A stretch of DNA of 64,000 nt from Meandrina meandrites. Its lineage: Eukaryota; Cnidaria; Anthozoa; Scleractinia; Meandrinidae. Made by a program: the position numbers and the translations under genes. Shown here one piece after another: positions 48,324 to 58,399 of this stretch. The notes under the pieces were generated by a model. That model worked only from the letters and a program-made list of their open reading frames with translations. It was not told where the DNA came from and ran no database searches. The stretch spans positions 38,817,417 to 38,881,416 of the forward strand of contig OY855904.1 in NCBI GenBank assembly GCA_963693305.1. The letters are read 5' to 3'. The stretch's first letter is position 1. Each line of letters opens with the position of its first letter.

Positions 48324-50552
48324 ATGAAGAATATAGAGGAACTCATAGAAGCCATCGTTATAGGTGCATTTGTTGCCTTTTTCCTTCTCAACACCGGTCG
48401 GGTTCAAAAAGCTATCGCGTTATGCAAGGAAAGCTTGGTTCTGCTAAATATTGAAGCACTGAGAATAGAACAGCAATTTCGAAAATTATTTTGCGGATTT
48501 ATCTATGAAATAATGTTCGACTCGCACTGTCGTATCCACGACAACACAAGTGCTATAACATACGGAAGGAAACTTCTCGTCATTTACCGCGAGTGTGGTG
48601 AGACAGTCTCAGAGGGTTACCTTAGCATAGACCTGGCACAGTTATATCAGAGTCAAAACAAGTATGCTGAGGCAAAAGAACTTTATGAAAGAGTAGTCAC
48701 CATCATGAGAGAAGGTGGGGACAAAAGAGGAGAAGCAATCTCATATCGAAAACTAGGAACTGTGTTTAAATATCTCGGTGACTATGTTAAGGCTAAAGAA
48801 TATTACGAGAAAGCACTTGAGATCGACATGGAAATTGGTGACAGAGCAGAAGAAGGCAGAGCTTGCGGAAACCTTGGAACTGTTTTTCTTTCCTTCGGTG
48901 ACCATGTCAAGGCTAAAGAATATCTCGAGAAAGCACTTGCGATCAACATAAAAATTGGTAGCAGAGAAGGAGAAGCCGCAGCTTGCGGAAACCTTGGAAC
49001 TGTGTTTCAATCTCTCGGTGACTATGTCAAAGCTAAAGAATATCACGAGAAAGCACTTGCGATCAACATGAAAATTGATCACAGAAAAGGAGAAGCAGCA
49101 AATTACGAAAACCTAGGAGTTGTGTCTCATTCTCTCGGTGACTATGTCAAGGCTAAAGAATATCTCGAGAAAGCACTTGCGATCAGCATAAAAATTGGTC
49201 ACAGAGAAGGAGAAGCCGCAGCTTGCGAAAACCTTGGAGTAGTGTTTCATTCTCTCAGTGACTGTGTCAAGGCTAAAGAATATCACGAGAAAGCACTTGC
49301 GATTAGCATAAAAATTGGTTACAGAGAAGGAGAAGCCGAAGCTTGCGGAAACCTTGGATCACTGTTTTATTCTCTCAGTGACTATGTCAAGGCTAAAGAA
49401 TATCTCGAGAATGCACTTGCGATCAACATAAAAATTGGTCGTCGAGCAGGAGAAGCAACAGCTTGCGAAAACCTTGGAACTGTGTTTCAATCTCTCGGTG
49501 ACTATGTCAAAGCTAAAGAATATCACGAGAAAGCACTTGAAATCAACATGAAAATTGGTCACAGAGAAGGAGAAGCCACAGCTTGCGGAAACCTTGGAAC
49601 TGTGTTTCGTTCTCTCGGTGACTATGTCAAAGCTAAAGAATATCACGAGAAAGCACTTGCGATCAACATGAAAATTGGTCACAAAGAAGGAGAAGCCACA
49701 GCTTGCGGAAACCTTGGAACTGTGTTTCGTTCTCTCGGTAACTATGTCAAGGCTAAAGAATATCACGAGAAAGCCCTTGCGATAAACATGAAAATTGATC
49801 ACAGAGAAGGAGAAGCCGCAGATTACGTTAACCTCGGAACTGTGTTTCAATCTCTCGGTGACTATGTCAAGGCTAAAGAATGTCACGAGAAAGCACTTGA
49901 AATCAACATGAAAATTGATCACAGAGAAGGAGAAGCCACAGCTTGCGGAAACCTTGGAACTGTGTTTCATTCTCTCGGTGACTATGTCAAGGCTAAAGAA
50001 TATCTCGAGAAAGCACTTGCGACCAACGTAAAAATTGGTCGCAGAGCAGGAGAAGCAACAGCTTGCAGAAACCTTGGAACTGTTTATAGTTCTCTCAGTG
50101 ACTATGTTAAGGCTAAAGAATTTTACGAGAAAGCAAGTGCGATTAACATGGAAACTGGTAACAGAGCAGGAGAAGCAGACGATTACGAAAACCAAGGGTC
50201 TCTGTTTTATAATCTCTGTGAAATGGTCAAGGCTAAAGAATCTTATGCGAAAGCACTTGCGATCCTAATGGAAATTGGTGACAGAGCAGGAGTAGCAAGA
50301 AATTACCGAAACCTGGGAAATGTTTATCTAGAACTTAGAAAATATAGAGACAGTAAAGAATATCTGAAGAAAGCACTCGCTATCATGACTACAATTGGTG
50401 ACAGAGCAGAAGAAGCAAGCCTTTACGCATCCCTTGGAGATGTAGATCGATCTCTTGGGGACAATTTCAAGGTCAAAATGTTATACCAAAAAGCACTTGC
50501 AATCGTTACTGAAATTGGCAACAAAGAACTAGAAGCAATCTGTTACTTATGA
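48324..50552 (+). CDS. TPR-CHAT protein, TPR part up to the in-frame TGA
   Basis: From ATG 48324 (18 nt after a TTTTTTAG acceptor) 742 codons stay open and end at TGA 50550-50552. After an N-terminal helical region (hydrophobic IVIGAFVAFFLL at residues 10-21), about sixteen tetratricopeptide repeats follow with a 40-residue (120-nt) period. The consensus is GNLGTVFxSLGDYVKAKEYxEKALAI. Repeats 2-12 are nearly identical in DNA. TPR arrays are protein-binding scaffolds. The same frame continues after the TGA for 545 more codons into one further TPR and a CHAT protease domain. The full gene is therefore a TPR-CHAT protein of the cnidarian TTC28-like type, either interrupted by a nonsense change or decoded by readthrough. 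Confidence 0.9.
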   Translation: MKNIEELIEAIVIGAFVAFFLLNTGRVQKAIALCKESLVLLNIEALRIEQQFRKLFCGFIYEIMFDSHCRIHDNTSAITYGRKLLVIYRECGETVSEGYLSIDLAQLYQSQNKYAEAKELYERVVTIMREGGDKRGEAISYRKLGTVFKYLGDYVKAKEYYEKALEIDMEIGDRAEEGRACGNLGTVFLSFGDHVKAKEYLEKALAINIKIGSREGEAAACGNLGTVFQSLGDYVKAKEYHEKALAINMKIDHRKGEAANYENLGVVSHSLGDYVKAKEYLEKALAISIKIGHREGEAAACENLGVVFHSLSDCVKAKEYHEKALAISIKIGYREGEAEACGNLGSLFYSLSDYVKAKEYLENALAINIKIGRRAGEATACENLGTVFQSLGDYVKAKEYHEKALEINMKIGHREGEATACGNLGTVFRSLGDYVKAKEYHEKALAINMKIGHKEGEATACGNLGTVFRSLGNYVKAKEYHEKALAINMKIDHREGEAADYVNLGTVFQSLGDYVKAKECHEKALEINMKIDHREGEATACGNLGTVFHSLGDYVKAKEYLEKALATNVKIGRRAGEATACRNLGTVYSSLSDYVKAKEFYEKASAINMETGNRAGEADDYENQGSLFYNLCEMVKAKESYAKALAILMEIGDRAGVARNYRNLGNVYLELRKYRDSKEYLKKALAIMTTIGDRAEEASLYASLGDVDRSLGDNFKVKMLYQKALAIVTEIGNKELEAICYL

Positions 50553-50555
50553 CTA
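50550..50555 (+). promoter_or_regulatory. In-frame UGA-CUA(G): candidate stop-readthrough site
   Basis: The only stop in a 1287-codon frame is TGA followed by CTAG. UGA-CUA is the strongest known readthrough context in animal genes (for example mammalian LDHB and MDH1). It falls inside a TPR at a position where sister repeats have AAC or AAA before CTA/CTT GGA. A nonsense mutation is the plain alternative. Confidence 0.6.
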
Positions 50556-52179
50556 GGATGTGCGTTTTACTCGCTCGATGAATACGTCACAGCAGAAGAA
50601 CATCTTGAGAAGGCTCTTTCAATCAGTAAAGATATTAGACTCGGTGAAGCTGAGGCTCAATGTTACTGTTATCTTTCATTGACGAAGCTATCGCTAGAAA
50701 AGTTCCAGGAATCTCATGGCTACATCTTACGAAGTATTGAAAGATGCGAAGATTTGCGAGGTTTTAATACAAACAACGATGAAATCAACATATCTGTCGA
50801 GGACAAACACGATTTTCCCTACAAGAAGCTCGCTGAATTGCTTTGTGCCGCTCGAGAAGCTAACTATGCTCTTTACGTTGCAGAGCTGGGACGAGCTAGA
50901 GCCTTAGCAGACTTGATGGCCACTCAATACTCCGCTGAAACAAACTTATCAGCTAACCCGCAATCATGGACTGGAATTGAAAATGTCATGACGAAAGAAA
51001 CCAACTGCACTTGTCTGTACATTTCTTATCATGCTCAAAAAGTATTTTTGTGGATTCTCAAGACAAGCGGAGACATTTCTTTCCGAGAAATAACAGTGGA
51101 CAAAAACACTCTTTACAAAAGATTACCACAGCTAGCTGAAAATTTGGATGAATTTTTTGCACTCATGGTTAAAAGTTTCCGTAGCTTTGGTATTTTACCC
51201 GAGGAGATTTGCGAAGATCGATCTTTAAATGACATCGAGCCGGTTGAATCTGATTTTTCTCAGGAAGAGAGGCTCGCAGCTTTGCGACATGCAAAGGAAG
51301 AGGAAGATCCCGAACCAAGTTTAACTTTGTTTCACGAGATGCTCATCAATCCTGTGACAGACTTACTTGACGAGCCTGAAATCATCATTGTTCCTGAACG
51401 CAACTTGTACCGTGCTCCATTTGCAGCTTTACTCGATAAAAAGGGGAAGTATTTATCAGAGAATTTCAGGATCTGCATCATTCCTTCACTGACGACTCTG
51501 AAGCTCATTCAGGACAGTCCTGCAGGCTATCACAGTCAGACTGGTGCTCTGATAGTGGGGGATCCTGATGTTGGTGATGTCATTTACAACGGACGTCTTA
51601 ATAGGAACTTTATATCATTGCCCGGTGCAAGAAAGGAAGCAGAGATGATTGGGCGGCTGCTGGGCGTCTCGTCTTTGTTAGGAAAGGAAGCAACGAAGCA
51701 GGCTGTACTTCAAAGGATAGATTCAGTGAGTCTGATACATTTCGCTGCACATGGCAATGCTGAAAGAGGAGAAATTGCGCTTTCCCCTCCGAGATCTACT
51801 AATGAGATTCCACAAGAAGACGACTACCTTTTGAAAATGTCTGACATTTCAAAAGTTCAACTGCGAGCTAAACTGGTAGTACTAAGCTGTTGTCACAGTG
51901 CCCGTGGACAGATCAGAGCCGAGGGAGTTGTTGGAATCGCTCGCGCGTTCCTAGGATCCGGTGCACGCTCAGTGTTGGTGGCACTGTGGGCCCTAGAAGA
52001 CAGTGCAACAGAGCAGTTCATGAGTCGTTTTTACCATCACCTTGTTCGTGGGGAAAGTGCCAGCGATTCTCTTCACAAGGCCATGAGTTGGATGAGAGAA
52101 AACGGCTTTACCAAGGTTTCTGAGTGGGCGCCGTTTATGCTGATTGGAGATAACGTGACATTTGACTTCCGAAAAACAG
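50553..52179 (+). CDS. TPR-CHAT protein, CHAT protease part (same frame)
   Basis: This is the continuation of the 48324 frame without any indel. It first completes one more TPR (LGCAFYSLDEYVTAEEHL) and then runs through a linker into a CHAT domain. Features seen: EIIIVPERNLYRAPFAAL, SLPGARKEAEMIGRLLG, HFAAHG with the catalytic His codon at 51750-51752, VVLSCCHSARG with the catalytic Cys codon at 51891-51893 (second Cys), and ARSVLVALWALEDSAT. CHAT domains are caspase/separase-clan cysteine proteases. Nothing in it suggests decay. The exon can end at a GTAAGT donor (52180-52185). If unspliced, the frame stops at 52187. There is no good ATG near the start of this part, so independent translation looks unlikely. 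Confidence 0.85.
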
Positions 52180-52511
52180 TAAGTTAAAAATAATGAAGAC
52201 ACCATTTTATGATGCGAGGTGATCAGTTCGCTTATTCTTGTGATCTGTCTATAGGCGGTTTCTATAAAAAGCTCCATATCTTTTTAAAAACAACTTCTAC
52301 AAGCCAAAGTAGTATTTTCAGTTCAGTCCTCTTTCTAGGCTAGTATCTGACATTTTCAATTTTCTAACATTCCTAGAAGTCCAAATATAGAAGCTTAGAA
52401 CTTGCACTGCTGTTACTTTATAAAACGACTAAAAGGAAATTTCTTGCACGGTGTTAAGCATTTTTTTTTATCAATTTCCTTAAATTCAGTTTTGTCTTTT
52501 TGGTGTTGTAG

Positions 52512-52565
52512 GAAGAAGAGACTCTTATCAGTGGAGGGCTCCATGCAGAGAAAATCAAGCAGTAA
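52512..52565 (+). CDS. Probable last exon of the TPR-CHAT gene
   Basis: The GTAAGT donor at 52180 and a GTTTTGTC...TGTTGTAG acceptor (AG 52510-52511) define a 332-nt intron in phase 0. The exon adds 17 codons (EEETLISGGLHAEKIKQ) and ends in TAA. The retained-intron form ends two codons after the donor. Transcript data would decide. Confidence 0.6.
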   Translation, partial: EEETLISGGLHAEKIKQ

Positions 52566-55500
52566 TCACTGATGAGCGAATGAACTTCTGCGATTACAGT
52601 GTTAAGTAACAAAAATAGCCTTGATTTTCATTTACGTCTACTGCCTTTTAAAGACATAACTTTTTAATTTCTTTCAAGCAGTTAAGGAAAAGTTTTTTAT
52701 TATTTCAAACTGATTTTTTCACGAGAATAGTTAAAAATGTCTTGTAATAATCTAACCAGTGAGATCTGCGTAATTTTAAGTTAAAATTTTAGGGGGGGGG
52801 GGGGGGGGGGTGGGGGGCTGCAAGGGGGAGGGAGGGGAGGGATCAGTTCCAAAACTGGACCTACGTTTTCTGTTGTCCAAAACCCCAACCGGATCGAAAC
52901 CGTGTAAGAGATAGGGATAGCAGGTCCCATGGGAACCGAAAAGCCTATCTAGTCCGATTTCTCATTTGTTCGGATCAGTATCTACCGCTACGTTCGACAA
53001 AAGTCGCTTCTTTCGGTGTTGCCACAAAACCAGAAAAAACAGCAGCAATATATTCCTTAGTAAATTCCTTATTTGGTTTGTTTGTTTGTTTCTTGTAAGC
53101 ATGTTCTGGTTTTGACGTCACGGCTGGTCTAGTCCAAGGTCCTTTCCTCGCGCGGTTTTTGACGTAACCGGAAGTGAAATTACACGTTTTTGGATGCCTA
53201 AAACGCGGTGAAGACAAAGATGATGTTCAGATCAGCTTTCGATGTAGATTCGATCAAGCAAATTAAAAAAAGAATGTGTCATATACACTTTAAACATGTA
53301 CCTTATCTGAGCCAATCCATGTGTTAATCTCGAGATGCAGACCTGTATTAGTCTCTAGATGTCATTTTGGTGCGAGAGATGATTGGAAGCGTGCTGGGTT
53401 GAGGCACGCTGGGAGTCTCGGGAAGGTAGAAGCGACGGTTTTTTCCCTTGCTCCCTTCCCGTGGCTCCCAGCGCGTCTTAATCCACTCTTGTATTCAGTC
53501 TTCTCTTGCACCAAAAATATGCTAATAGCGACTGGGCACAGGACTGCTTTTCGAGTTGCGAGAAATGTTTAATCTTTATAATTAAGGAATGACATAACTG
53601 GACACATAAGGCCGAACATGATAAACGCATTAATCATACAGTTATTATAGGAAAACAAGTTTTTTATGCTTGTCGATGCAAGAAAGTGAAGATCTTAAAC
53701 AAACTACAACGGCAACGTAAACGAACAATAGCTCTACGCGTGCGTTTTAAATCTTGGTACATTTCTTGGCCGTTCTTTGCGAAACAACAACGTGAAAGAC
53801 CATATTCTGTCGTGCATATTTTGGACAACGTGAACGACAGCGGCTAAATTTTCGTATTTCTTTTTGGGGTTCAATTCTCTCTTTGTATATTTAGCTGGAG
53901 CTAGTTCTTAAACCGATAGATACACTGAATACATCTGAATAATCGCGAGATTCTCAAGTAAAATGTAAATTCGTTTTTTAATTTGTTGTCCGATGGTGTT
54001 TCCGAACACTTTCCGAACTTTTCCGAAGATTGCCTAAGATTGCCGAGGAAGATCCGAAGATGTTTCGACTTAATATAGATAAGCTTTTGGCTCATTCAGC
54101 TTTGAAACATGGCAAACTCGTCAGCAAACGTGACGAAATCGATATGAAAGATATGATACCCTCTCACATGTTAAGATATGATTTTTCTCAGCGAGAGAAA
54201 TCCTGATAATTCACCCTGTGTTGTCGTTACCGATCAGGCGTGAAAAATGGTATCTTAAAGAGGTCAAAAGGATTGAGCCAAAACCTAAAGTGAAAGTTGT
54301 TTCCTTTAGGGGTTAAATTCAAATTTTCTAATCGATCCCCCGTTCTTGTGATATCGGAGTCCCCCTCCAGGGAGCTTTCCGCTACTAAGAGCTAAACCGA
54401 GAGCTAGTATTGTGCACCTACTTTAAACAATAAAATTTTATGTCAATAGACGAATAGTGAATACCGATATTAAATCAAGTTTTTTTTTCTGCAAAATTAT
54501 AATGTTTTTGCTTTTAATATTTTGATATGATTTTTCATTAGTTTCCATGGCATGCACACCTAATTGCAATAACATTGCCATAGAAAAAAGGAAAAAATGA
54601 TAAAAGGCAAGTGCGAATTAATTAGGTAAACAAACTACGTTCTCTGCCGTGTGATAGTTGTCAGAGTAGTTATCAATACGGTACAAACAGGTTTTGACTT
54701 TTCCATTTAATACCTGTATGCTTTAATACATGTAACATGGATTCCCTATGAATGATAGGCTTTTGTTAATTAACACTTTTTTGCTTTTTCCATTTTTCTT
54801 TTCTATGTAGCAATGTTGTTGCAATTAGGTGTACCTACATGGTAATTAAGTAAGGTAATGAACAGCCAATAAAAGTGTGAAACTGAAACATCGCTGAACT
54901 TACATGAGTTGTGTACGATGCAGGGGGGCGGGGAGGCGCTGGGGGGCGAGGGGGCGGTAGTCCCGCCAGAGTTTCTCTTGCAAAATGCTCGAAATTCGGG
55001 CAACAAACCTCGAAAAAATATAAAAAGTAAACCGACAAATCTCAACATTACGTCCAAAACGACGGAATTACATCAACAGAAATAGTATTGAAAATATATG
55101 GTAATACCGGACTTTGTGGTTCGAAAGTCTAAATTTCGCATTTTTTATGTGGTTTCGTTTCCTTTCGAAAATTACTATAGTAAATTCATGTTTCAATTTT
55201 ACTCGCAAATTTTGCGTGACACCTCAGTTTGACTCAAATGTTAAGTTCTGAGCGCTAGCTCAAAACTTAAACCCGTTTACGCCTGAGTGTTCCACATGCT
55301 TTTGCATAACTTTCACGTGGGGAAAACAATGTACATTAGCTCCCAAAAATACCTTTTGCTGAACTAGAATGGAGAAATAAAATATTTCCGAAGAAAAAGG
55401 ATAGATAATGCATTCACATCTTCGGGCGCTACGAAATTTATTAAAGAATTAACTGTTAACGTTTTCCCGCAAGCAAGCAAAGTACACAGCTATTTCAATG

Positions 55501-55860
55501 CACGTTTTGTTGTCCATTTTGTGTGCCTCTTTATTCGCCTTTCAACACATGTCACTTTTTTTTCTTTCAACACATGTCATTTCTTTTTCGGGCAATAAGG
55601 TCTGCGTCCCCCAGGTTCGAAGGTGCCCGTCCACCTATGGTTGTGTCTGTCTTCTCTAGCGCTGATATGATACTGAATATTTAATATTTCTTTTCTTTTT
55701 TACTACATCACTGTCACAAGTTCTGTACATCAGGCACATATCCCCGTTATTTTTCGGATTTAGCTGGCCAAGGGCTAGTGGTCGCCATTTCCAACAGCTG
55801 TTACTCTCGCTTGCTCGTTCAATGTACTTTCGGGTGGCAAAAAAATTCACTTTATAAGTT
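52566..55860. other. No gene seen; G-rich tracts
   Basis: There is a G19 run at 52792-52810 followed by GGGAGGGAGGGGAGGG, and a G-rich stretch at 54919-54960. An inverted pair around CCCAGCGTGCC/GCGTGCTGGG occurs at about 53390-53480. No exon with splice sites was recognised. Confidence 0.5.
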
Positions 55861-55862
55861 AG

Positions 55863-56236
55863 TGTGGGGCTGGACTTAGGTAAAAACGGGCGTGTATCAC
55901 CGCAATGATGATACTGTAGGCTCTGTAGAATGGTATGTTGCCTTGGTTATATGTCCTGTTTGTGACACTGGAATCAAATATGAAAACCAATTATTATACT
56001 AAAATTGAAAAACAAATCTGAAAATCAATTCTAATTTTCAAACTTGTAATGATTTAGATTTCAGCGCACTTAACTATATATAGAAGAAAAAAAGATGGGA
56101 ATTATGACTGTTCAAATTGAGGGGGTAGACTTAGGTAAAACGGTGGTTATCAGCCGGGATCATGGTGCTTTATGCTCTGTGGAATGGTGTGTTGGCTTGG
56201 TTATGTGTCCTGTATGTGACACTGGAAAATCTGCTG
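55863..56236 (+). repeat. Two direct copies of a ~115-bp coding-like segment
   Basis: GACTTAGGTAAAA..., CTCTGTGGAATGG and TGTCCTGTATGTGACACTGG occur at 56125-56232 and, diverged, at 55870-55975. Copy 2 is in an open frame. Copy 1 has an extra A in its A-run and its matching frame is broken. The copies lie at the edge of the Polinton, outside the last minus-strand gene. Confidence 0.7.
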
Positions 56237-56256
56237 AGTTAATTCTTGGAAACTAG
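56095..56256 (+). CDS. Small protein with CPVC motif, 53 aa
   Basis: ATG 56095 follows TATATATAG (about 56075-56083) by a few bases, as the starts of the element's other genes follow TATA-like runs. The peptide (MGIMTVQIEGVDLGKTV..., ending CPVCDTGKSAELILGN) has one CPVC pair that could bind metal with its other Cys residues. It is the only plus-strand gene candidate in the element. The conserved duplication beside it argues for real coding. Function unknown. Confidence 0.4.
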   Translation: MGIMTVQIEGVDLGKTVVISRDHGALCSVEWCVGLVMCPVCDTGKSAELILGN

Positions 56257-56481
56257 AGCTAAATAATTGCGATGGTTTTAAAATTGTGATCTGATTTTTT
56301 GCGCTCGGTTTTTTTAAAATAAATAAATTACGCTTGGATTTTTTGAAAAAGTACTCAGAAATTTGTTATTGAAACCAATCCTGAAAACAAGCGGAGCTAT
56401 TATGATGTTTGAATTTTTAATTCAAACTCCATTATTCAAAAGCTCTTATAGTCTTTTTACGAATTTTGGATCTTTATGCGT

Positions 56482-56802
56482 TCATTCAGATTCATCTTCA
56501 TCTTCATCTTCAGACGATAAAACATGAAGACATTCTTCACTGAACTTGGTATAATCATATTTTTTTGTTGTTTTGCATTTTTTACATTTAATTGATATTT
56601 TACCATCGCCATCAGGTTCAATAAGTTTTACATTTTTGATGTGATATAAAAACCCGATGATATCACTACCGATTTGACTATGGATGGGATGTTTAAATAA
56701 AACTTTGTGAGATGTTATATGTTCTCTGCGCGTTGCTGATATGAGGTAATCAATTTCGGCCTTTCGTCCTTGGTATCTTTTATGATCTTTGTTTTTTTCC
56801 AT
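56482..56802 (-). CDS. Small protein, CKKC and acidic tail, 106 aa
   Basis: It starts at ATG 56802, just after an AT-only TATA-like run. The N-terminal half is basic (MEKNKDHKRYQGRKAEIDY). The middle has IKCKKCKTTKKYDY, one CxxC pair, and the C-terminus is almost purely Asp/Glu/Ser (SSEDEDEDESE). No family is recognised. By position it is the last minus-strand gene before the presumed end of the element. Confidence 0.6.
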   Translation of the reverse strand: MEKNKDHKRYQGRKAEIDYLISATRREHITSHKVLFKHPIHSQIGSDIIGFLYHIKNVKLIEPDGDGKISIKCKKCKTTKKYDYTKFSEECLHVLSSEDEDEDESE

Positions 56803-56887
56803 AATATATTAAAATATATATTATTTTTTAAGCATGTTTTTTAAGCCTGTTATAGTTTAATTGTAAAATCTTGGATTTGAGTGTGTT

Positions 56888-57181
56888 TTACCATAGTATA
56901 TTGAATGACCAAAAATTTGCTGATTTTGGGTTTAGATGAGTTAATTCATTGTTTTTATTTTTTATTTTGGAAGCGCGGTTTCTGTATTTTAACCTTTTTT
57001 CATCATTTTTATGTATTAAGAAATCTTGATGCCTTTTATCGCCAAAATCTAATGTTGTGCCATCTTGAAGAGTAACTTTATATTTTTTGAAATGTTTCTT
57101 AGAATAATTTAAATTTTTTGCACCTAAATTTAAAGCGTGGATTAATAAATCGATGAAATCATACCCATATACTAAGTTCAT
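56888..57181 (-). CDS. Conserved small viral protein, DUF5754-like, 97 aa
   Basis: The sequence KVTLQDGTTLDFGDKRHQDF, followed by a His-Lys-Asn-Asp-Glu-rich basic stretch (KRLKYRNRASK) and ending ANFWSFNILW, matches the pattern of a small protein found in large and mid-sized eukaryotic DNA viruses and Polinton-like viruses (DUF5754 as I recall it). That family has a G-x-T-x-x-FG-D core and a terminal FW...LLW. Function unknown. It starts at ATG 57181 after TTATATATA. Confidence 0.6.
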   Translation of the reverse strand: MNLVYGYDFIDLLIHALNLGAKNLNYSKKHFKKYKVTLQDGTTLDFGDKRHQDFLIHKNDEKRLKYRNRASKIKNKNNELTHLNPKSANFWSFNILW

Positions 57182-57204
57182 TATATATAATGGTAGATAT
57201 TATT

Positions 57205-57384
57205 TTATTTGTTTGAATGCTCGATCTTGAAGATTATAAAATCAATGCAATCATTTTGCATACACACTGGGCAAATATGGGGTATCAAACCGTTGACTAA
57301 TTCAGGATGACATCTAAATTTGATACCACCCCATTTGTTTAGAGAGTATGTTTTGAGAAAATGTTTGATATTTTCAAGGTCCAT
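57205..57384 (-). CDS. Small Cys/His protein, 59 aa
   Basis: ATG 57384 follows a run of TA repeats (57385-57405). The 59-codon frame ends at 57205. The centre CHPELVNGLIPHICPVCMQN, with a further Cys, offers a possible zinc site. No family is recognised. Its position between the integrase and the DUF5754-like gene, with only short gaps, supports it as a real gene. Confidence 0.5.
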   Translation of the reverse strand: MDLENIKHFLKTYSLNKWGGIKFRCHPELVNGLIPHICPVCMQNDCIDFIIFKIEHSNK

Positions 57385-57424
57385 ATATATATGTATTATA
57401 TATTTATTTTTGATATTTGTGCGT

Positions 57425-58399
57425 TTATATATGTTGTAAATCTTTCATTGGAATCCAGCTGTTAAATTCATCACTATACCCCTTCCATTTGACAAGGGCC
57501 TGTTTCTTTTTGTAGTCTCTACGGATCACTTTATCAATTCTGAATACATCCTGTTTTGCTTTTAACAGTTCAGGTTCATAAAAGCTACCTTGTATTTTTT
57601 CATTATTTAAATCCTTCAGTTTGTAAGTGATGGGATTAGTATATTGTATTTTATTTATTTTAAATATTTCTTCAGTCCAGTTTGGTGTATAGCCCTTGTC
57701 AAACACCTTTCGCTTATACTTAGATATTCGGACCTTATCACCAACCTTAAATTTTGGTTTAGCTGATAATGGCTCCATATCACCGTATAGGTTAAAGTAA
57801 ACAGTTCCTTCATTCTTTTTCTTTGAAGCCTCTGTTGGTGTTATTGAACTGTGTTTTGTATTATTGTATTCTTTTACCAGTTTGGGCAACATATCGAGAT
57901 ACTGCGTATTACCTTGAACAGTGAACTGCTTCCACATTTTGGTTTTAATTGTTTTATTCCATCTTTCACAAACTGATGACTTTTCCTCATTTTCAGTAGA
58001 GTACAATGTTATTTTATTCTTTTCTAAGAGGTCTTTGAAGTGTTTGTTGTAATACTCTTTACCTTTGTCTGTCCATAAATATTCCGGTTTTCTGCCTTCT
58101 TTGAGGATTGTTTTGAATGCTTCAGTCACTGTTTCACCTTTTTTGTCTTTCAAAGGAATGATCCAACCATATTTACTGAAAACATCCAGCACCATGAGAA
58201 GATATCTGAATCCCTTGTTCCATTTACTGAACTGTTGCATTTCAACCAAATCCGAACACCATATTTCATCAATGGGGTTAACTATAACACGCCGTCGAGT
58301 AAAGTTGCGCTTTATTGATTTATGTAATTCATCAGCTAATTCTTTTTGCCAGTTTTCTTTACTCGACGGCCTTTCTCGTTTTTTGACTTCTTTTTTTTT
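57425..58399 (-). CDS. Polinton-type integrase with chromodomain
   Basis: This is a retrovirus-like DDE integrase that would insert the element into host DNA. The frame is open from 58414 to the stop at 57425. Reading from the A-run, a basic segment with ELADELHKSIKRNFTRRRV precedes the catalytic core. The first Asp lies in IDEIWCSDLVEM, the second in LWTDKGKEY and the Glu in SVCERWNKTI. An SH3-like segment and a C-terminal chromodomain follow (KVIRRDYKKKQALVKWKGYS...W). There is no ATG before the first catalytic Asp; the first Met is just after it. The frame is -1 relative to the upstream PLA2-like gene and overlaps its end, so expression by -1 frameshifting at A-AAA-AAG (58396-58390) is likely. 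Non-AUG initiation or slippage in transcription are alternatives. Confidence 0.9.
   Translation of the reverse strand, partial: KKKEVKKRERPSSKENWQKELADELHKSIKRNFTRRRVIVNPIDEIWCSDLVEMQQFSKWNKGFRYLLMVLDVFSKYGWIIPLKDKKGETVTEAFKTILKEGRKPEYLWTDKGKEYYNKHFKDLLEKNKITLYSTENEEKSSVCERWNKTIKTKMWKQFTVQGNTQYLDMLPKLVKEYNNTKHSSITPTEASKKKNEGTVYFNLYGDMEPLSAKPKFKVGDKVRISKYKRKVFDKGYTPNWTEEIFKINKIQYTNPITYKLKDLNNEKIQGSFYEPELLKAKQDVFRIDKVIRRDYKKKQALVKWKGYSDEFNSWIPMKDLQHI

Noticed and set aside
49359..50195. Long open frame on the minus strand across the TPR array (278 codons)
   Set aside because: It is the complement of the homogenised 120-bp TPR units; the repeat keeps any stop-free antisense frame open. No independent protein features.
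50679..52187. CHAT part as a separate gene
   Set aside because: It is in the same frame as the TPR part, begins without an ATG in the middle of a TPR, and has no promoter or acceptor in the 126 nt between.
53380..53490. tRNA-like or hairpin RNA at the CCCAGCGTGCC inverted pair
   Set aside because: It does not fold as a tRNA and has no box A/B; treated as a repeat.
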